This document shows, one piece after another, positions 44,562-52,251 of a stretch of DNA of 64,000 nt. Location of the stretch: positions 1 to 64,000 of the forward strand of contig NZ_AYTB01000016.1 of the NCBI RefSeq assembly GCF_000505545.1, in the 5' to 3' direction. A program made the position numbers and the translations under genes. Each line of letters opens with the position of its first letter. Position 1 is the first letter of the stretch. Source of the stretch: Kurthia huakuii LAM0618. Lineage in GTDB: Bacteria; Bacillota; Bacilli; Bacillales_A; Planococcaceae. The notes below the pieces were generated by a model that saw nothing but the letters and a program-made list of their open reading frames with translations, had not been told where the DNA came from and did not search any database.

Positions 44562-44870
44562 TTAAAGCCACTCTTTCGACCATTTTTCGATTTCGTTAAT
44601 GGCCCCTTTCATGCTATAGCCCTTGTCAGTTAGCTTATATTCCACACGAACAGGCACTTCCGTATAGACACATCGTTCGACCATTTCTTCTTTTTCAAGT
44701 TCTTTCAGGCGTTCTGATAACAGGCGACCACTAATTGGTAAAGCGGACTCAATTTGGTTAAAACGCTTTGGACCATCTAACAATTCGTACAAAATAAGGC
44801 CCACCCATCGCTTTCCTATTAAATCCATCGCTTTCGATAATCTAGGGCATAGTCCCGTTTGTTGTTCCAT
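44562..44870 (-). CDS. catR: HxlR-family redox regulator (CatR/YodB-like)
   Basis: 102-residue winged-helix repressor of the HxlR/MarR-like type. The conserved N-terminal cysteine that senses quinones in YodB/CatR is Cys8 (MEQQTGLCPRL). The recognition helix region is PISGRLLSERLKELEKEEMV. ATG at 44870 has GGAG 9 nt upstream. It is divergent from catE with operator-like repeats between, as for B. subtilis catR-catDE. The symbol is by context; YodB itself is equally possible. Confidence 0.82.
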   Translation of the reverse strand: MEQQTGLCPRLSKAMDLIGKRWVGLILYELLDGPKRFNQIESALPISGRLLSERLKELEKEEMVERCVYTEVPVRVEYKLTDKGYSMKGAINEIEKWSKEWL

Positions 44871-44893
44871 AATCATTCACTCCTTGTCCTTGT

Positions 44894-44922
44894 ATTGTAC
44901 CTACATAAAAAAAACTTTTCAA
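44894..44922 (-). promoter_or_regulatory. promoter of catR
   Basis: Minus strand TTGAAA (44922-44917), 17-nt spacer, TACAAT (44899-44894). Confidence 0.7.
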
Positions 44923-44928
44923 CTTTTC

Positions 44929-44986
44929 GTAACTAAATTACTTGACGTAATAAAGTTATAAATATATAGTAGGTTACATAAAGTAA
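44929..44986 (+). promoter_or_regulatory. catE promoter with two CatR/YodB-type operators
   Basis: TTGACG (44942-44947), 17-nt spacer, TATAGT (44965-44970). Palindromes GTAACTAAATTAC (44929-44941) and TTACATAAAGTAA (44974-44986) bracket the promoter and fit the GTAA/TTAC theme of YodB/CatR sites. The first also lies close to the catR promoter, so one repressor could control both genes. Confidence 0.7.
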
Positions 44987-45022
44987 GTTATATGAATTAT
45001 TTCGGAAAGGAAGTCTCAACTT

Positions 45023-45886
45023 ATGAGCTTTACATTAGACCCACAACTTCAATTAGGCTATACACAACTACGCGTTATGGATATTCAAAAACAAACAGCT
45101 TTCTACGAAACATTAGGCTTTCAAATTTTAGAACAATCGATGGAACGTGTCGTATTGGGCGCTGGCAGCAATGAACCCGTACTTATTTTAGTACACGAAG
45201 AAAACTCGATTCCTCGTCCACCGCGCACAACAGGACTGTTCCACTTTGCCATCTTAGTGAAAAGCAAAGAAGATTTAGGCCATGTAATCGGCAACTTAAC
45301 GCAGCGCGGCATTCGCTTTACAGGTGCTGGCGATCACCTTTATTCTGAAGCCTTTTATTTAAATGACCCCGAAGGCAATGGCATTGAAATTTACCACGAC
45401 CGCCCGCGCGACGAATGGACAATCAATGAAGATGGCACAATTGATACCGATACACTCGCTGTTGACGTGCAAGCAATTTTAGCGTTGCATGACGCGAACC
45501 GCGAATGGACGGGTTTCCCTGCCGGTACTATTCTTGGCCATATGCACTTAACTGTTTCTCATTTAGATGCTAACTTAAAACATTTATATTTTGATGCGCT
45601 TGGCTTTGATTTTAAAACGAATTTCCGCGAATCCGCTTATTTTATTTCAGCTGGTGGTTATCATCACCATATCGCACTCAATACATGGATGGGCGTAGGT
45701 GCACCACCATCACCACAAAATGCCTCTGGACTAATGGCTTATTCACTCAACCTTTCATCACTTGAAAAGTTACAGGAACTTCGCGAAAACTTAATAAAAG
45801 AAGGTGTTTCATTTATCGACAAACGGGAAAAACTCGTAGTGAACGACGTTAATGGTCATGATATGGTATTCATCGCAAAAAAATAA
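45023..45886 (+). CDS. catE: catechol 2,3-dioxygenase CatE (glyoxalase fold)
   Basis: 287-residue vicinal-oxygen-chelate dioxygenase with two glyoxalase modules. Likely metal ligands are His in GHMHLTVSH, His in YHHHIALN and Glu near the end of the first module (GNGIEIYHD). B. subtilis CatE (about 285 residues) opens catechol rings and is induced by catechol and methyl-hydroquinone. GGAAAGGAAG precedes the ATG. Regulated by the divergent catR. Confidence 0.87.
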   Translation: MSFTLDPQLQLGYTQLRVMDIQKQTAFYETLGFQILEQSMERVVLGAGSNEPVLILVHEENSIPRPPRTTGLFHFAILVKSKEDLGHVIGNLTQRGIRFTGAGDHLYSEAFYLNDPEGNGIEIYHDRPRDEWTINEDGTIDTDTLAVDVQAILALHDANREWTGFPAGTILGHMHLTVSHLDANLKHLYFDALGFDFKTNFRESAYFISAGGYHHHIALNTWMGVGAPPSPQNASGLMAYSLNLSSLEKLQELRENLIKEGVSFIDKREKLVVNDVNGHDMVFIAKK

Positions 45887-45907
45887 TTTGATAGTTCGAA
45901 TTAAAAA

Positions 45908-45939
45908 CTCTTGAATTAAAGATAAATGCGTTGTATACT
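45908..45939 (+). promoter_or_regulatory. yceI promoter overlapped by an MhqR-like box
   Basis: TTGAAT (45911-45916), 17-nt spacer, TATACT (45934-45939). The sequence CTCTTGAATTAAAGAT (45908-45923) matches the mhqO operator at 14 of 16 positions and covers the -35 box. Confidence 0.6.
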
Positions 45940-46003
45940 AAGTTCAGCAAGTAAATAAGTTAATTAAACACAACAAAAACATTTTTTAGGAGGAATTTTA
46001 GTT

Positions 46004-46528
46004 ATGGCAAAATATGTAGTAGATACAGCTCACTCTTCAGTAGGTTTCCAAGCAAAACATATGATGATTTCAAAAGTGAAAGGGCACTTTGATAGCTTCA
46101 GCGCTGAATTAGATATTAATCCAGAAGATTTAACTGGTGGTAACATCCAATTTGAAGTTGAATTAGCTTCAATCAACTCTAACAATGAAGATCGTGATAA
46201 TCACTTACGCTCAGCCGATTTCTTCGATGTTGAAAACCACCCTACAATGACATTCGTTGCTACAGATATTAAAAAAGTAGACGATGACGAATATAAACTT
46301 ACTGGTGACTTATCAATCCGTGGCGTGACAAAACCTGTAACATTCCAAGCTGAATACAACGGTAAAGGTACAAATCCATGGGGTGTTGAAGTTGTCGCAT
46401 TTGAAGCGGACGGTAAAATTAACCGTAAAGACTTCGGTTTAAACTGGAACTCTGCCCTTGAAACTGGCGGTGTATTAGTTAGTGACGAAATCAAAATCCA
46501 TATCGAAATCGAAGCAAATCCAGCTTAA
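46004..46528 (+). CDS. YceI-family lipocalin-like protein
   Basis: 174-residue beta-barrel of the YceI family, which binds long polyprenoid/quinone-like lipids. Here it has no signal peptide, so it is cytoplasmic. Family motifs: DTAHSSVGFQAKHMMISKVKG compressed at the start, DNHLRSADFFDVENHP and LSIRGVTKPVTF. AGGAGG precedes the ATG. Its promoter carries an MhqR-like box, which fits a role near quinones. Confidence 0.9.
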   Translation: MAKYVVDTAHSSVGFQAKHMMISKVKGHFDSFSAELDINPEDLTGGNIQFEVELASINSNNEDRDNHLRSADFFDVENHPTMTFVATDIKKVDDDEYKLTGDLSIRGVTKPVTFQAEYNGKGTNPWGVEVVAFEADGKINRKDFGLNWNSALETGGVLVSDEIKIHIEIEANPA

Positions 46529-46543
46529 ATTTCAATAACCTAT

Positions 46544-46573
46544 AAAGCCTAGAAAATTTCTAGGCTTTTTTTT
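46544..46573 (+). terminator. terminator after yceI
   Basis: AAGCCTAGAAA/TTTCTAGGCTT stem followed by a T run. Confidence 0.88.
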
Positions 46574-46643
46574 GCGTAAAATTGTCGCAATTTTTCAAAA
46601 TTTAATTATAATAGATACTATAGTCAAGAAAGGAGCGTTCAAC

Positions 46644-46979
46644 ATGAATATTTCAGATGGACTTTTATTTTTTTATGTTATACCAACTATTGTGATAGGT
46701 TTTATACTATATGTCGCAATAAAGGAATTCAACGAATATAAACGCAACAATGCAGCCGACGTCGAGCTAACACCGGCAAAGATTGTGAGTAAACGTACAG
46801 AGCTACTTGGTGATGGTGACGCAGGAATGACAATGGATTACTACATTACATTCCAACACGATCATGGCAAGCGTATGGAGTTTAAAGTAAATGGTCTTAC
46901 ATATGGTCAATTAATTGAAACAGATAAAGGTTTACTGAAATTTAAACGTAAACGCTTCTTACAATTTAATCGCCATTAA
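46644..46979 (+). CDS. DUF2500-like single-pass membrane protein
   Basis: 111-residue protein with one N-terminal membrane helix (about 8-28) and a soluble beta-rich part (VELTPAKIVSKRTELLGDG, MTMDYYITFQ, RMEFKVNGLTYGQL). The arrangement matches DUF2500 proteins. ATG at 46644 has AAAGGAG upstream. Function unknown. Its stop touches repeat copy D. Confidence 0.75.
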   Translation: MNISDGLLFFYVIPTIVIGFILYVAIKEFNEYKRNNAADVELTPAKIVSKRTELLGDGDAGMTMDYYITFQHDHGKRMEFKVNGLTYGQLIETDKGLLKFKRKRFLQFNRH

Positions 46980-47115
46980 AAAAGGCTGGACAACACATGT
47001 CATGTTCCTTTTTTAGCGTTCGCCACAAAAAACCGGAACCGCGCCACAGCGCGATTCCGGTTTTTCTTATGCTCATCTGAGAAGGTGTTGTTACACGTAT
47101 GTCCCAGCCTCTTTC
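46978..47115 (+). repeat. nested palindromic repeat, copy D
   Basis: 138-bp copy with outer arms AAAAAAGGCTGGACA and GTCCCAGCCTCTTT, and the common inner hairpin CCGGAACCGCGC/GCGCGATTCCGG. It lies between two genes of the same direction and touches the DUF2500 stop. Confidence 0.88.
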
Positions 47116-47341
47116 ATTTTCTTAGCGCTGTTCAAAACTCTAAGGAATATTTCATTATTCTTTAGCACTGCATCCACTACAGTCTAAAGGGATATTTAAA
47201 CGGTGAAACACTAAATTGATGAGTCTTGCGTTCCCTATTTAACTATAGCCTTTTTGCTTATTTTTCAAACGTCCAAACAGCGAAGATTCCTGTCTGGCAG
47301 TCGTTCCGCTACACTAGGACATAAGAAGCGGAGTGATGTTC
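47116..47341. other. intergenic region, no feature recognised
   Basis: 226 nt after repeat D with scattered dyads (for example around 47150-47180) but no credible frame or RNA. Together with the repeat it makes a gap of over 300 nt. Confidence 0.4.
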
Positions 47342-47503
47342 ATGTGGGCGACCATTTTTGTCACCCTTGCGATTCTCTTGTTCTTTGTTCGGTGGATGCC
47401 TGAAAAAATCATGCTGCCCTTTGCACAAGCAGACGGTGCGCATTGTCGCATTATTAGGTGCTGTTGCCTTTATCGTACTTGCGCTCATTCATTTTTTACA
47501 TAA
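47342..47503 (+). pseudogene. small two-helix membrane protein, probably frameshifted
   Basis: The frame from ATG 47342 (GCGGAG upstream) starts MWATIFVTLAILLFFVRWMP, a good membrane helix, then degenerates to a Cys-rich tail. From about 47430 another frame reads KQTVRIVALLGAVAFIVLAL, a second helix ending in a Lys-rich tail. Together they would make a normal small two-helix protein, so a single indel near 47425-47435 is likely. Confidence 0.4.
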
Positions 47504-47539
47504 AAAAAAGAGGCTTAGGAAAAATCCTAGCCTCTTTTT
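47502..47539. terminator. bidirectional terminator before azoR
   Basis: AAAAAAAAGAGGCTTAGGA and TCCTAGCCTCTTTTT with a short loop and one mismatch. Confidence 0.86.
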
Positions 47540-47549
47540 CATGCATTTA

Positions 47550-48197
47550 TTAAGCTTCTACTAGAGATGCTACTTTGTTTGCTGCTGCTTTAACTGCTTC
47601 GTAACCAGCTGCTTTAATTTCTTCAGCTTGTGCTGGCATTGCGTTATGACCTTCTATAACTACTTCATCGATGATTTCCATACCGTATACGCCGCCTACT
47701 ACAGCTTTCATGTAGTTTACTGACATTTCCATTGCTGCAGTTTCTGGAGTTGAGTAAATACCGCCACGAGCGTTTAATAATACTGCTTTTTTGTCAGTTA
47801 ATAATGATACTAATTGACCTTGCTCATTGTATTTGAATGAGAAGCCTGAAGCGTAAGTGTAGTCAACGAAAGTTTGTAATGCTGCTGGAATTGTTAAGTT
47901 CCATAATGGGAATGCAAATACAACTACATCTGCATTTGTTACAGCTTCGCGTGCTTTGTTTTGAGCTGCCATTACGCGCGCTTGTACGCCTTCTAATTCG
48001 TTACCAGCTTGTAAGTTACCGTAAGCATCAAATACATCTTGACCGAAGTAAGGCATATCTTCTGCGAATACGTCATATGTTGAAACGTTTACGCCTGCTT
48101 TACCTTCTAATTCGTTCATGAATACTTCATACATTTTTGATGATACACCTTGGTCCGCTGGGCGGTTGTTAGCTTTTACTACTAATACGTTTGTCAA
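47550..48197 (-). CDS. azoR: FMN-dependent NADH:quinone reductase / azoreductase
   Basis: 215-residue flavodoxin-fold enzyme of the AzoR family that reduces quinones by two electrons and azo dyes. FMN-binding pattern: the N-terminal VVKANNRPADQGVSSK loop, FAFPLWNLTIPAALQTFVDY and LLNARGGIYS. TTG start at 48197 follows AGGGAGA by 7 nt. An MhqR-like box lies upstream, as for B. subtilis azoR2. Confidence 0.92.
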   Translation of the reverse strand: MTNVLVVKANNRPADQGVSSKMYEVFMNELEGKAGVNVSTYDVFAEDMPYFGQDVFDAYGNLQAGNELEGVQARVMAAQNKAREAVTNADVVVFAFPLWNLTIPAALQTFVDYTYASGFSFKYNEQGQLVSLLTDKKAVLLNARGGIYSTPETAAMEMSVNYMKAVVGGVYGMEIIDEVVIEGHNAMPAQAEEIKAAGYEAVKAAANKVASLVEA

Positions 48198-48243
48198 AAT
48201 AAAATCTCCCTTTATCTAGTTAATATTTATTGTTAAATTATTT

Positions 48244-48259
48244 ATCTCAAATTTAAGAT
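48244..48259 (-). promoter_or_regulatory. MhqR-type operator before azoR
   Basis: ATCTCAAATTTAAGAT, symmetric at 14 of 16 positions, 47 nt upstream of the TTG. It shares the ATCT-AA-TT-AGAT pattern with the mhqO box. Confidence 0.62.
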
Positions 48260-48324
48260 ACTCTAATTCTAATTAAAAAACCGAAAATAATCAACTATAA
48301 AATACTCAGACTTTTGACCGAATT

Positions 48325-49029
48325 TTAAAGTTTGCAATTATCGCCATCGCAAGTTGCTGATTCGTCACCAAACATTTTAAGCGCTGGTGTTAAATTTTCT
48401 TCGTCGGCAACTTGTTGAATTGCTTTCTTAAATACGTCACTTGGTTGAGCACCTGAGATCGCATATTTTTCGTTAATAACGAAGAATGGTACGCCACGCA
48501 CGCCTACTTTTTGTGCTTCTTCGATATCTGCTAATGTTTCCGTTGCAAAGCTTTCTTGTTGAAGTGCTGCTGTTACAGCCTCTTCTTCAAGTCCTACTTC
48601 TTTTGCGAGTGCTACTAATACCGCTTCATTCCCGATACGTTGGTTTTCAACAAAATAAGCTTTTAATAAGCGCTCTGTCATGTCTTTTTCTTTATTAACG
48701 GTTGCAGCATATTTTGCTAGACGATGTGCTTTGAATGTATTTTCATTATACATATCTTCAAAGTGATAATCTAAACCAACTTGTGCTGCACGTGCTTTAA
48801 TGCCTTCTGTTTGTTGTTGAACCATCTCTGGTGTCATATCGTATTTTTTTGCTAACGTTTCTTGGAATTTTTCATTGTTTTCTACCGGCGTCGTTGGATC
48901 TAGCTGATACGCTTTGTACTCCACTTCTACCTGACTATCAAAACCTGTTTCCTTTAATGCATTTTCTAATTCACGTTTACCAATATAACAAAATGGACAT
49001 ACATAATCTGACCATACTTGAATTTTCAT
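48325..49029 (-). CDS. DsbA-family oxidoreductase (FrnE-like)
   Basis: 234-residue thioredoxin-fold protein. The active site CPFC lies at about residues 12-15 (WSDYVCPFCYIGKREL), with cis-Pro in GVRGVPFFVINEKYAISGAQ. It has no signal peptide, so it acts in the cytoplasm. The C-terminal CDGDNCKL adds a second Cys pair typical of FrnE proteins, which serve in oxidative stress. GAGGTGAAG precedes the ATG. Confidence 0.9.
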   Translation of the reverse strand: MKIQVWSDYVCPFCYIGKRELENALKETGFDSQVEVEYKAYQLDPTTPVENNEKFQETLAKKYDMTPEMVQQQTEGIKARAAQVGLDYHFEDMYNENTFKAHRLAKYAATVNKEKDMTERLLKAYFVENQRIGNEAVLVALAKEVGLEEEAVTAALQQESFATETLADIEEAQKVGVRGVPFFVINEKYAISGAQPSDVFKKAIQQVADEENLTPALKMFGDESATCDGDNCKL

Positions 49030-49124
49030 TTTTCTTCACCTCAGCGTAATTGTATAGAGATTTATAAAACAATGCACATAAAATGCTCATGGGGGTATTT
49101 TTCAACTAAAGAATAACTAGCATA

Positions 49125-49153
49125 TTTACATATATATGAAAATATTCTATAAT
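49125..49153 (+). promoter_or_regulatory. sigma-A promoter of the SH3 lipoprotein gene
   Basis: TTTACA (49125-49130), 17-nt spacer, TATAAT (49148-49153), 47 nt before the ATG. Confidence 0.75.
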
Positions 49154-49200
49154 TCACATAACAGCTAATAGATAAAAATACTTAAAAAAGAGGTTTTAAT

Positions 49201-50076
49201 ATGAAATATAAAATTCCTTTACTACTATTATCTACTTCTTTACTAACGGCTTGTGGTTCCTATAATATTTCGATTGAAAAAAATGAAGAACAACAGCAAG
49301 CAGCACCACAAACAACCCAAACGACAACACAGCAAACTTCTACACAAGCGCCTTCAACACCTAAATCAGCGCCGTCTTCACAAATCATTCAAGACAATTC
49401 CGGCGATTACGTGCAAGCTTCTGGAGAGGCGAATATTCGAAAGTCACCAGACATCAATAGCTCCATTGTCAAAAGTGCTAAAAGTGGCGATGTTTTTGAG
49501 TATTTACATGAAAAAGTACAAACGAGCGATAACCGTACATGGTTAAAAGTGCGCTACGGCTCATCTGGCATCGGCTATATCAGTCAAAAAGTCGGCAATG
49601 TCTCCTCAAGCACCCCAGGGTATGTTCGTCTACTTGAAAACGGCACGAATATTCGCATGGACACTTCGACAACAAGCACGATTGTTGCGACCGGCAATGC
49701 CGGCGACACCATTGCCTATACGGGCTATAGCTACCCAAAAAATGATGGTCGCATTTGGCTTGAAGTTGTCTTTGATGATGGTACCGTTGGCTATGTCAGC
49801 CAAAAAGTCGCGTCGCTTACAACAATAGGCTCTGGCTCGTTAGCAGCAAGCTCTTCGAACAATTATAGTGTCGTGGTCGTTACGGCGAATGAAGCGAATA
49901 TTCGCTACAATACAGACAAAGATGATACATCAGCGATTATCGAAAAAGCCTCTAAAGGGGAGCGCTTTGACTATACCGGATACACATTCCCTGACAATGG
50001 CCGTGATTGGTACGAAGTGTATTCGTCTACAGGCGAAATCGGTTATATTAGTAGCCGCGTCGGTAGTTTACAATAA
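49201..50076 (+). CDS. lipoprotein with three bacterial SH3 domains
   Basis: 291-residue lipoprotein. The lipobox LLTAC gives Cys18. A Gln/Thr/Ser/Pro-rich spacer (about 30-65) precedes three SH3b domains (about 70-132, 140-210, 225-290). Each has a xANIRxxP/TNIRMD-type entry and a GYISxxVG exit. SH3b domains bind cell-wall peptide bridges, so it is probably surface-anchored; no catalytic domain is present. AAAGAGG precedes the ATG. Confidence 0.85.
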   Translation: MKYKIPLLLLSTSLLTACGSYNISIEKNEEQQQAAPQTTQTTTQQTSTQAPSTPKSAPSSQIIQDNSGDYVQASGEANIRKSPDINSSIVKSAKSGDVFEYLHEKVQTSDNRTWLKVRYGSSGIGYISQKVGNVSSSTPGYVRLLENGTNIRMDTSTTSTIVATGNAGDTIAYTGYSYPKNDGRIWLEVVFDDGTVGYVSQKVASLTTIGSGSLAASSSNNYSVVVVTANEANIRYNTDKDDTSAIIEKASKGERFDYTGYTFPDNGRDWYEVYSSTGEIGYISSRVGSLQ

Positions 50077-50077
50077 C

Positions 50078-50220
50078 AAAAAAAGAGGCTGGGATAAAAC
50101 AGTTCATTTTTCTTTTTTAGCGTTCGCAACGAAAAACCGGAACCGCGCCACAGCGCGATTCCGGTTTTTCTTATGCTCATCTGAGAGGGTGTTGTTACAC
50201 GTATGTCCCAGCCTCTTTTT
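50078..50220 (+). repeat. nested palindromic repeat, copy E (best outer arms)
   Basis: 143-bp copy. Outer arms are AAAAAAAGAGGCTGGGAT and GTCCCAGCCTCTTTTT, about 16 bp with G-T pairs. The inner hairpin is AAAAACCGG...CCGGTTTTT with CGCGC/GCGCG at its tip. It fills the space between the convergent lipoprotein and ppaC genes. Confidence 0.92.
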
Positions 50221-50233
50221 AGTATGCTATTTT

Positions 50234-51160
50234 TTAAGCAAATTGTTCTGTTAATACAGGTACGATTTGTTTTTTACGAGAAACAACGCCAGGTAATGCT
50301 ACTTGACCATTTTCTACAGCTGCGTTGAATGCTTTAGCAGATTCTGCGATGAACGCACCAGCTGGTACCGCTACTGAATCGTTGTTTAAAATATCTGTTA
50401 CAACGAAGAAGAATAAGTCTAACCCCTTCGCTGCTACTTCGTTGTTTAATAATGCTGTTAATTCGTCTTGGCGACCAAGTACATCATTTACGTCAACTGC
50501 GTTTACTTGTGCGATGATTACTTTTTTGCCGTTCATGTCGAATTCTTTTGCATCAAGGCTTAATAAATCTTCCAATGCTTTATCAGAAAGGTCAGCGCCA
50601 GCTTTAAGCATTGCTAGACCGTATTCATCTAAGTTTACACCCGCGATTGCCGCAAGTTCTTTTGCAGCTTTCACATCTTGCTCTGTGCAAGTTGGTGATT
50701 TTAATAATAATGTATCAGAAACAATCGCAGATACCATTAAACCAGCGATGTTTGCAGGGATTTCGATGCCATTTTCTTTGAAGATTTTGTTTAAGATTGT
50801 TGCTGTACAACCTACTGGCTCAGCGCGGTAGTATAGCGGTGCTGCTGTTTCGAAGTTTGCGATACGGTGGTGGTCGATTACTTCTGTAATTGTTACGTCA
50901 GCGATATCATCCGCTGATTGTTGGAATTCGTTATGGTCAACTAAGATAACTTCGCTTGCTTCTGCAGCTACTTTTTCAACGAAGCGAGGTGCTTCAAAGC
51001 CGAATTTTTCTAACGCGAATTTTGTTTCATCATTTGGTTCGCCTAAACGTACCGCTTCGGCTTCTACGCCTAATTGATTTTTAAGGTATGCATATACGAT
51101 TGCTGATGTGATTGTATCTGTATCTGGGTTTTTGTGTCCGAAAACAAGAACTTTACTCAT
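50234..51160 (-). CDS. ppaC: manganese-dependent inorganic pyrophosphatase
   Basis: 308-residue family II pyrophosphatase (DHH superfamily) that hydrolyses PPi to drive biosynthesis. Metal motifs: [11 protein letters not shown] (His/Asp), LVDHNE (Asp), the DHH in EVIDHHRI (about 95-102) and [10 protein letters not shown]. The C-terminal DHHA2 domain with VSRKKQIVP is intact. AGGAGGAATTT precedes the ATG. Confidence 0.97.
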   Translation of the reverse strand: MSKVLVFGHKNPDTDTITSAIVYAYLKNQLGVEAEAVRLGEPNDETKFALEKFGFEAPRFVEKVAAEASEVILVDHNEFQQSADDIADVTITEVIDHHRIANFETAAPLYYRAEPVGCTATILNKIFKENGIEIPANIAGLMVSAIVSDTLLLKSPTCTEQDVKAAKELAAIAGVNLDEYGLAMLKAGADLSDKALEDLLSLDAKEFDMNGKKVIIAQVNAVDVNDVLGRQDELTALLNNEVAAKGLDLFFFVVTDILNNDSVAVPAGAFIAESAKAFNAAVENGQVALPGVVSRKKQIVPVLTEQFA

Positions 51161-51396
51161 GTCTAAAATTCCTCCTACTATTTGCTTTTTACCGACTTCA
51201 TTTTACCATAATTATTCGCGAAAAAGAACGTTCCTGCTTTAAAACATAGTGATTTACTATTATATTCATTTTTTAACAAATCCCTCATTTTTTTAATGAT
51301 TTACGAGAAGTTTTTTCATATTTTTACATCCATTAGTCACGAAAATATGGTACGATTCTGATATATTGAGCTTTTTTAATTTAAAGAGGTGTCATT

Positions 51397-52197
51397 TTGG
51401 AACAGAAGATTGAAAAGAAATATATTCCTTTATCAAATTATTTTCAGTCTACAGAGCAGTCGAGTATTCAACTGTCGTTCACTGAAATTGAAAACATTAT
51501 CGGTCAAAAATTGCCCAATGCGTCTTACTTAAATAAGAGCTGGTGGCAAAAAACAAAATCACCACTGAAACATTTTCTTGCGTGGACAGCAAATGGTTAT
51601 CAAGTAACCGCGGTACAACCCGGTTATTATGTAACTTTTCAAAAGCCTGTGCAATATGAAAATACAGCCGAAACAACGAATAATACGAACGCCTATCCAT
51701 TCATTATTAGACAGGCAGAATTAGATGATGCGCGCGATATTGTCTTTTTAGGAGAGCAATTATCGCTGAAAATGTTTAAATATCCGTATGGCCAACAGCA
51801 TCAAAAATATTCTGTACAAAGCTTGCGTAAAAGCATTGCTGAGTGGAAAATTGCGAATACGTCTATTATGTTACTCGCGATTGTAAACGGCGAAATTGGT
51901 GGCTATTTATTTTTAGAAGGTTATGATTCTCCGTATTTAAAGCATCGTGCAACCTTAACAATTGGCCTTTTAGATGAACATACGAATCAAGGCATTGGAA
52001 CGAAATTAATGGTTGGTGCAGAAGAATGGGCAGCGAATAACGGCTTACGTCGTCTAGAATTAAATGTTGCCAAAACAAACGAGGCGGCCATCGCATTGTT
52101 TAAAAAATTTAATTACGTCGTAGAAGGCGAATGTCATGATGCCATTTTAATTGAGGACCGCTTTGAAAACGAATTAATTATGAGCAAATCACTTTAA
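51397..52197 (+). CDS. GNAT acyltransferase fused to an N-terminal DUF7662-like domain
   Basis: 266 residues. Residues ~8-88 resemble the small DUF7662 domain (LSFTEIENIIGQKLPNASY followed by KSWWQK and FLAWTANGYQVTAV). Residues ~100-266 form a GNAT domain with LLDEHTNQGIGTKLMVGAEEWA and RRLELNVAKTNEAAIALFKK. Start TTG at 51397 has AAGAGGTG 5-6 nt upstream. It is convergent with a racemase/peptidase pair, so it could supply the N-acyl (succinyl) group in their pathway; that is inference. Confidence 0.75.
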   Translation: MEQKIEKKYIPLSNYFQSTEQSSIQLSFTEIENIIGQKLPNASYLNKSWWQKTKSPLKHFLAWTANGYQVTAVQPGYYVTFQKPVQYENTAETTNNTNAYPFIIRQAELDDARDIVFLGEQLSLKMFKYPYGQQHQKYSVQSLRKSIAEWKIANTSIMLLAIVNGEIGGYLFLEGYDSPYLKHRATLTIGLLDEHTNQGIGTKLMVGAEEWAANNGLRRLELNVAKTNEAAIALFKKFNYVVEGECHDAILIEDRFENELIMSKSL

Positions 52198-52236
52198 AAA
52201 AGAGGTAAGAGCCTCCCAGGCTCTTACCTCTTTTTT
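52196..52236. terminator. bidirectional terminator between GNAT and racemase genes
   Basis: AAAAAAGAGGTAAGAGCCT and AGGCTCTTACCTCTTTTTT form a perfect 19-bp stem with a 3-nt loop. Confidence 0.92.
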
Positions 52237-52251
52237 AGTTATCCACAGCGA

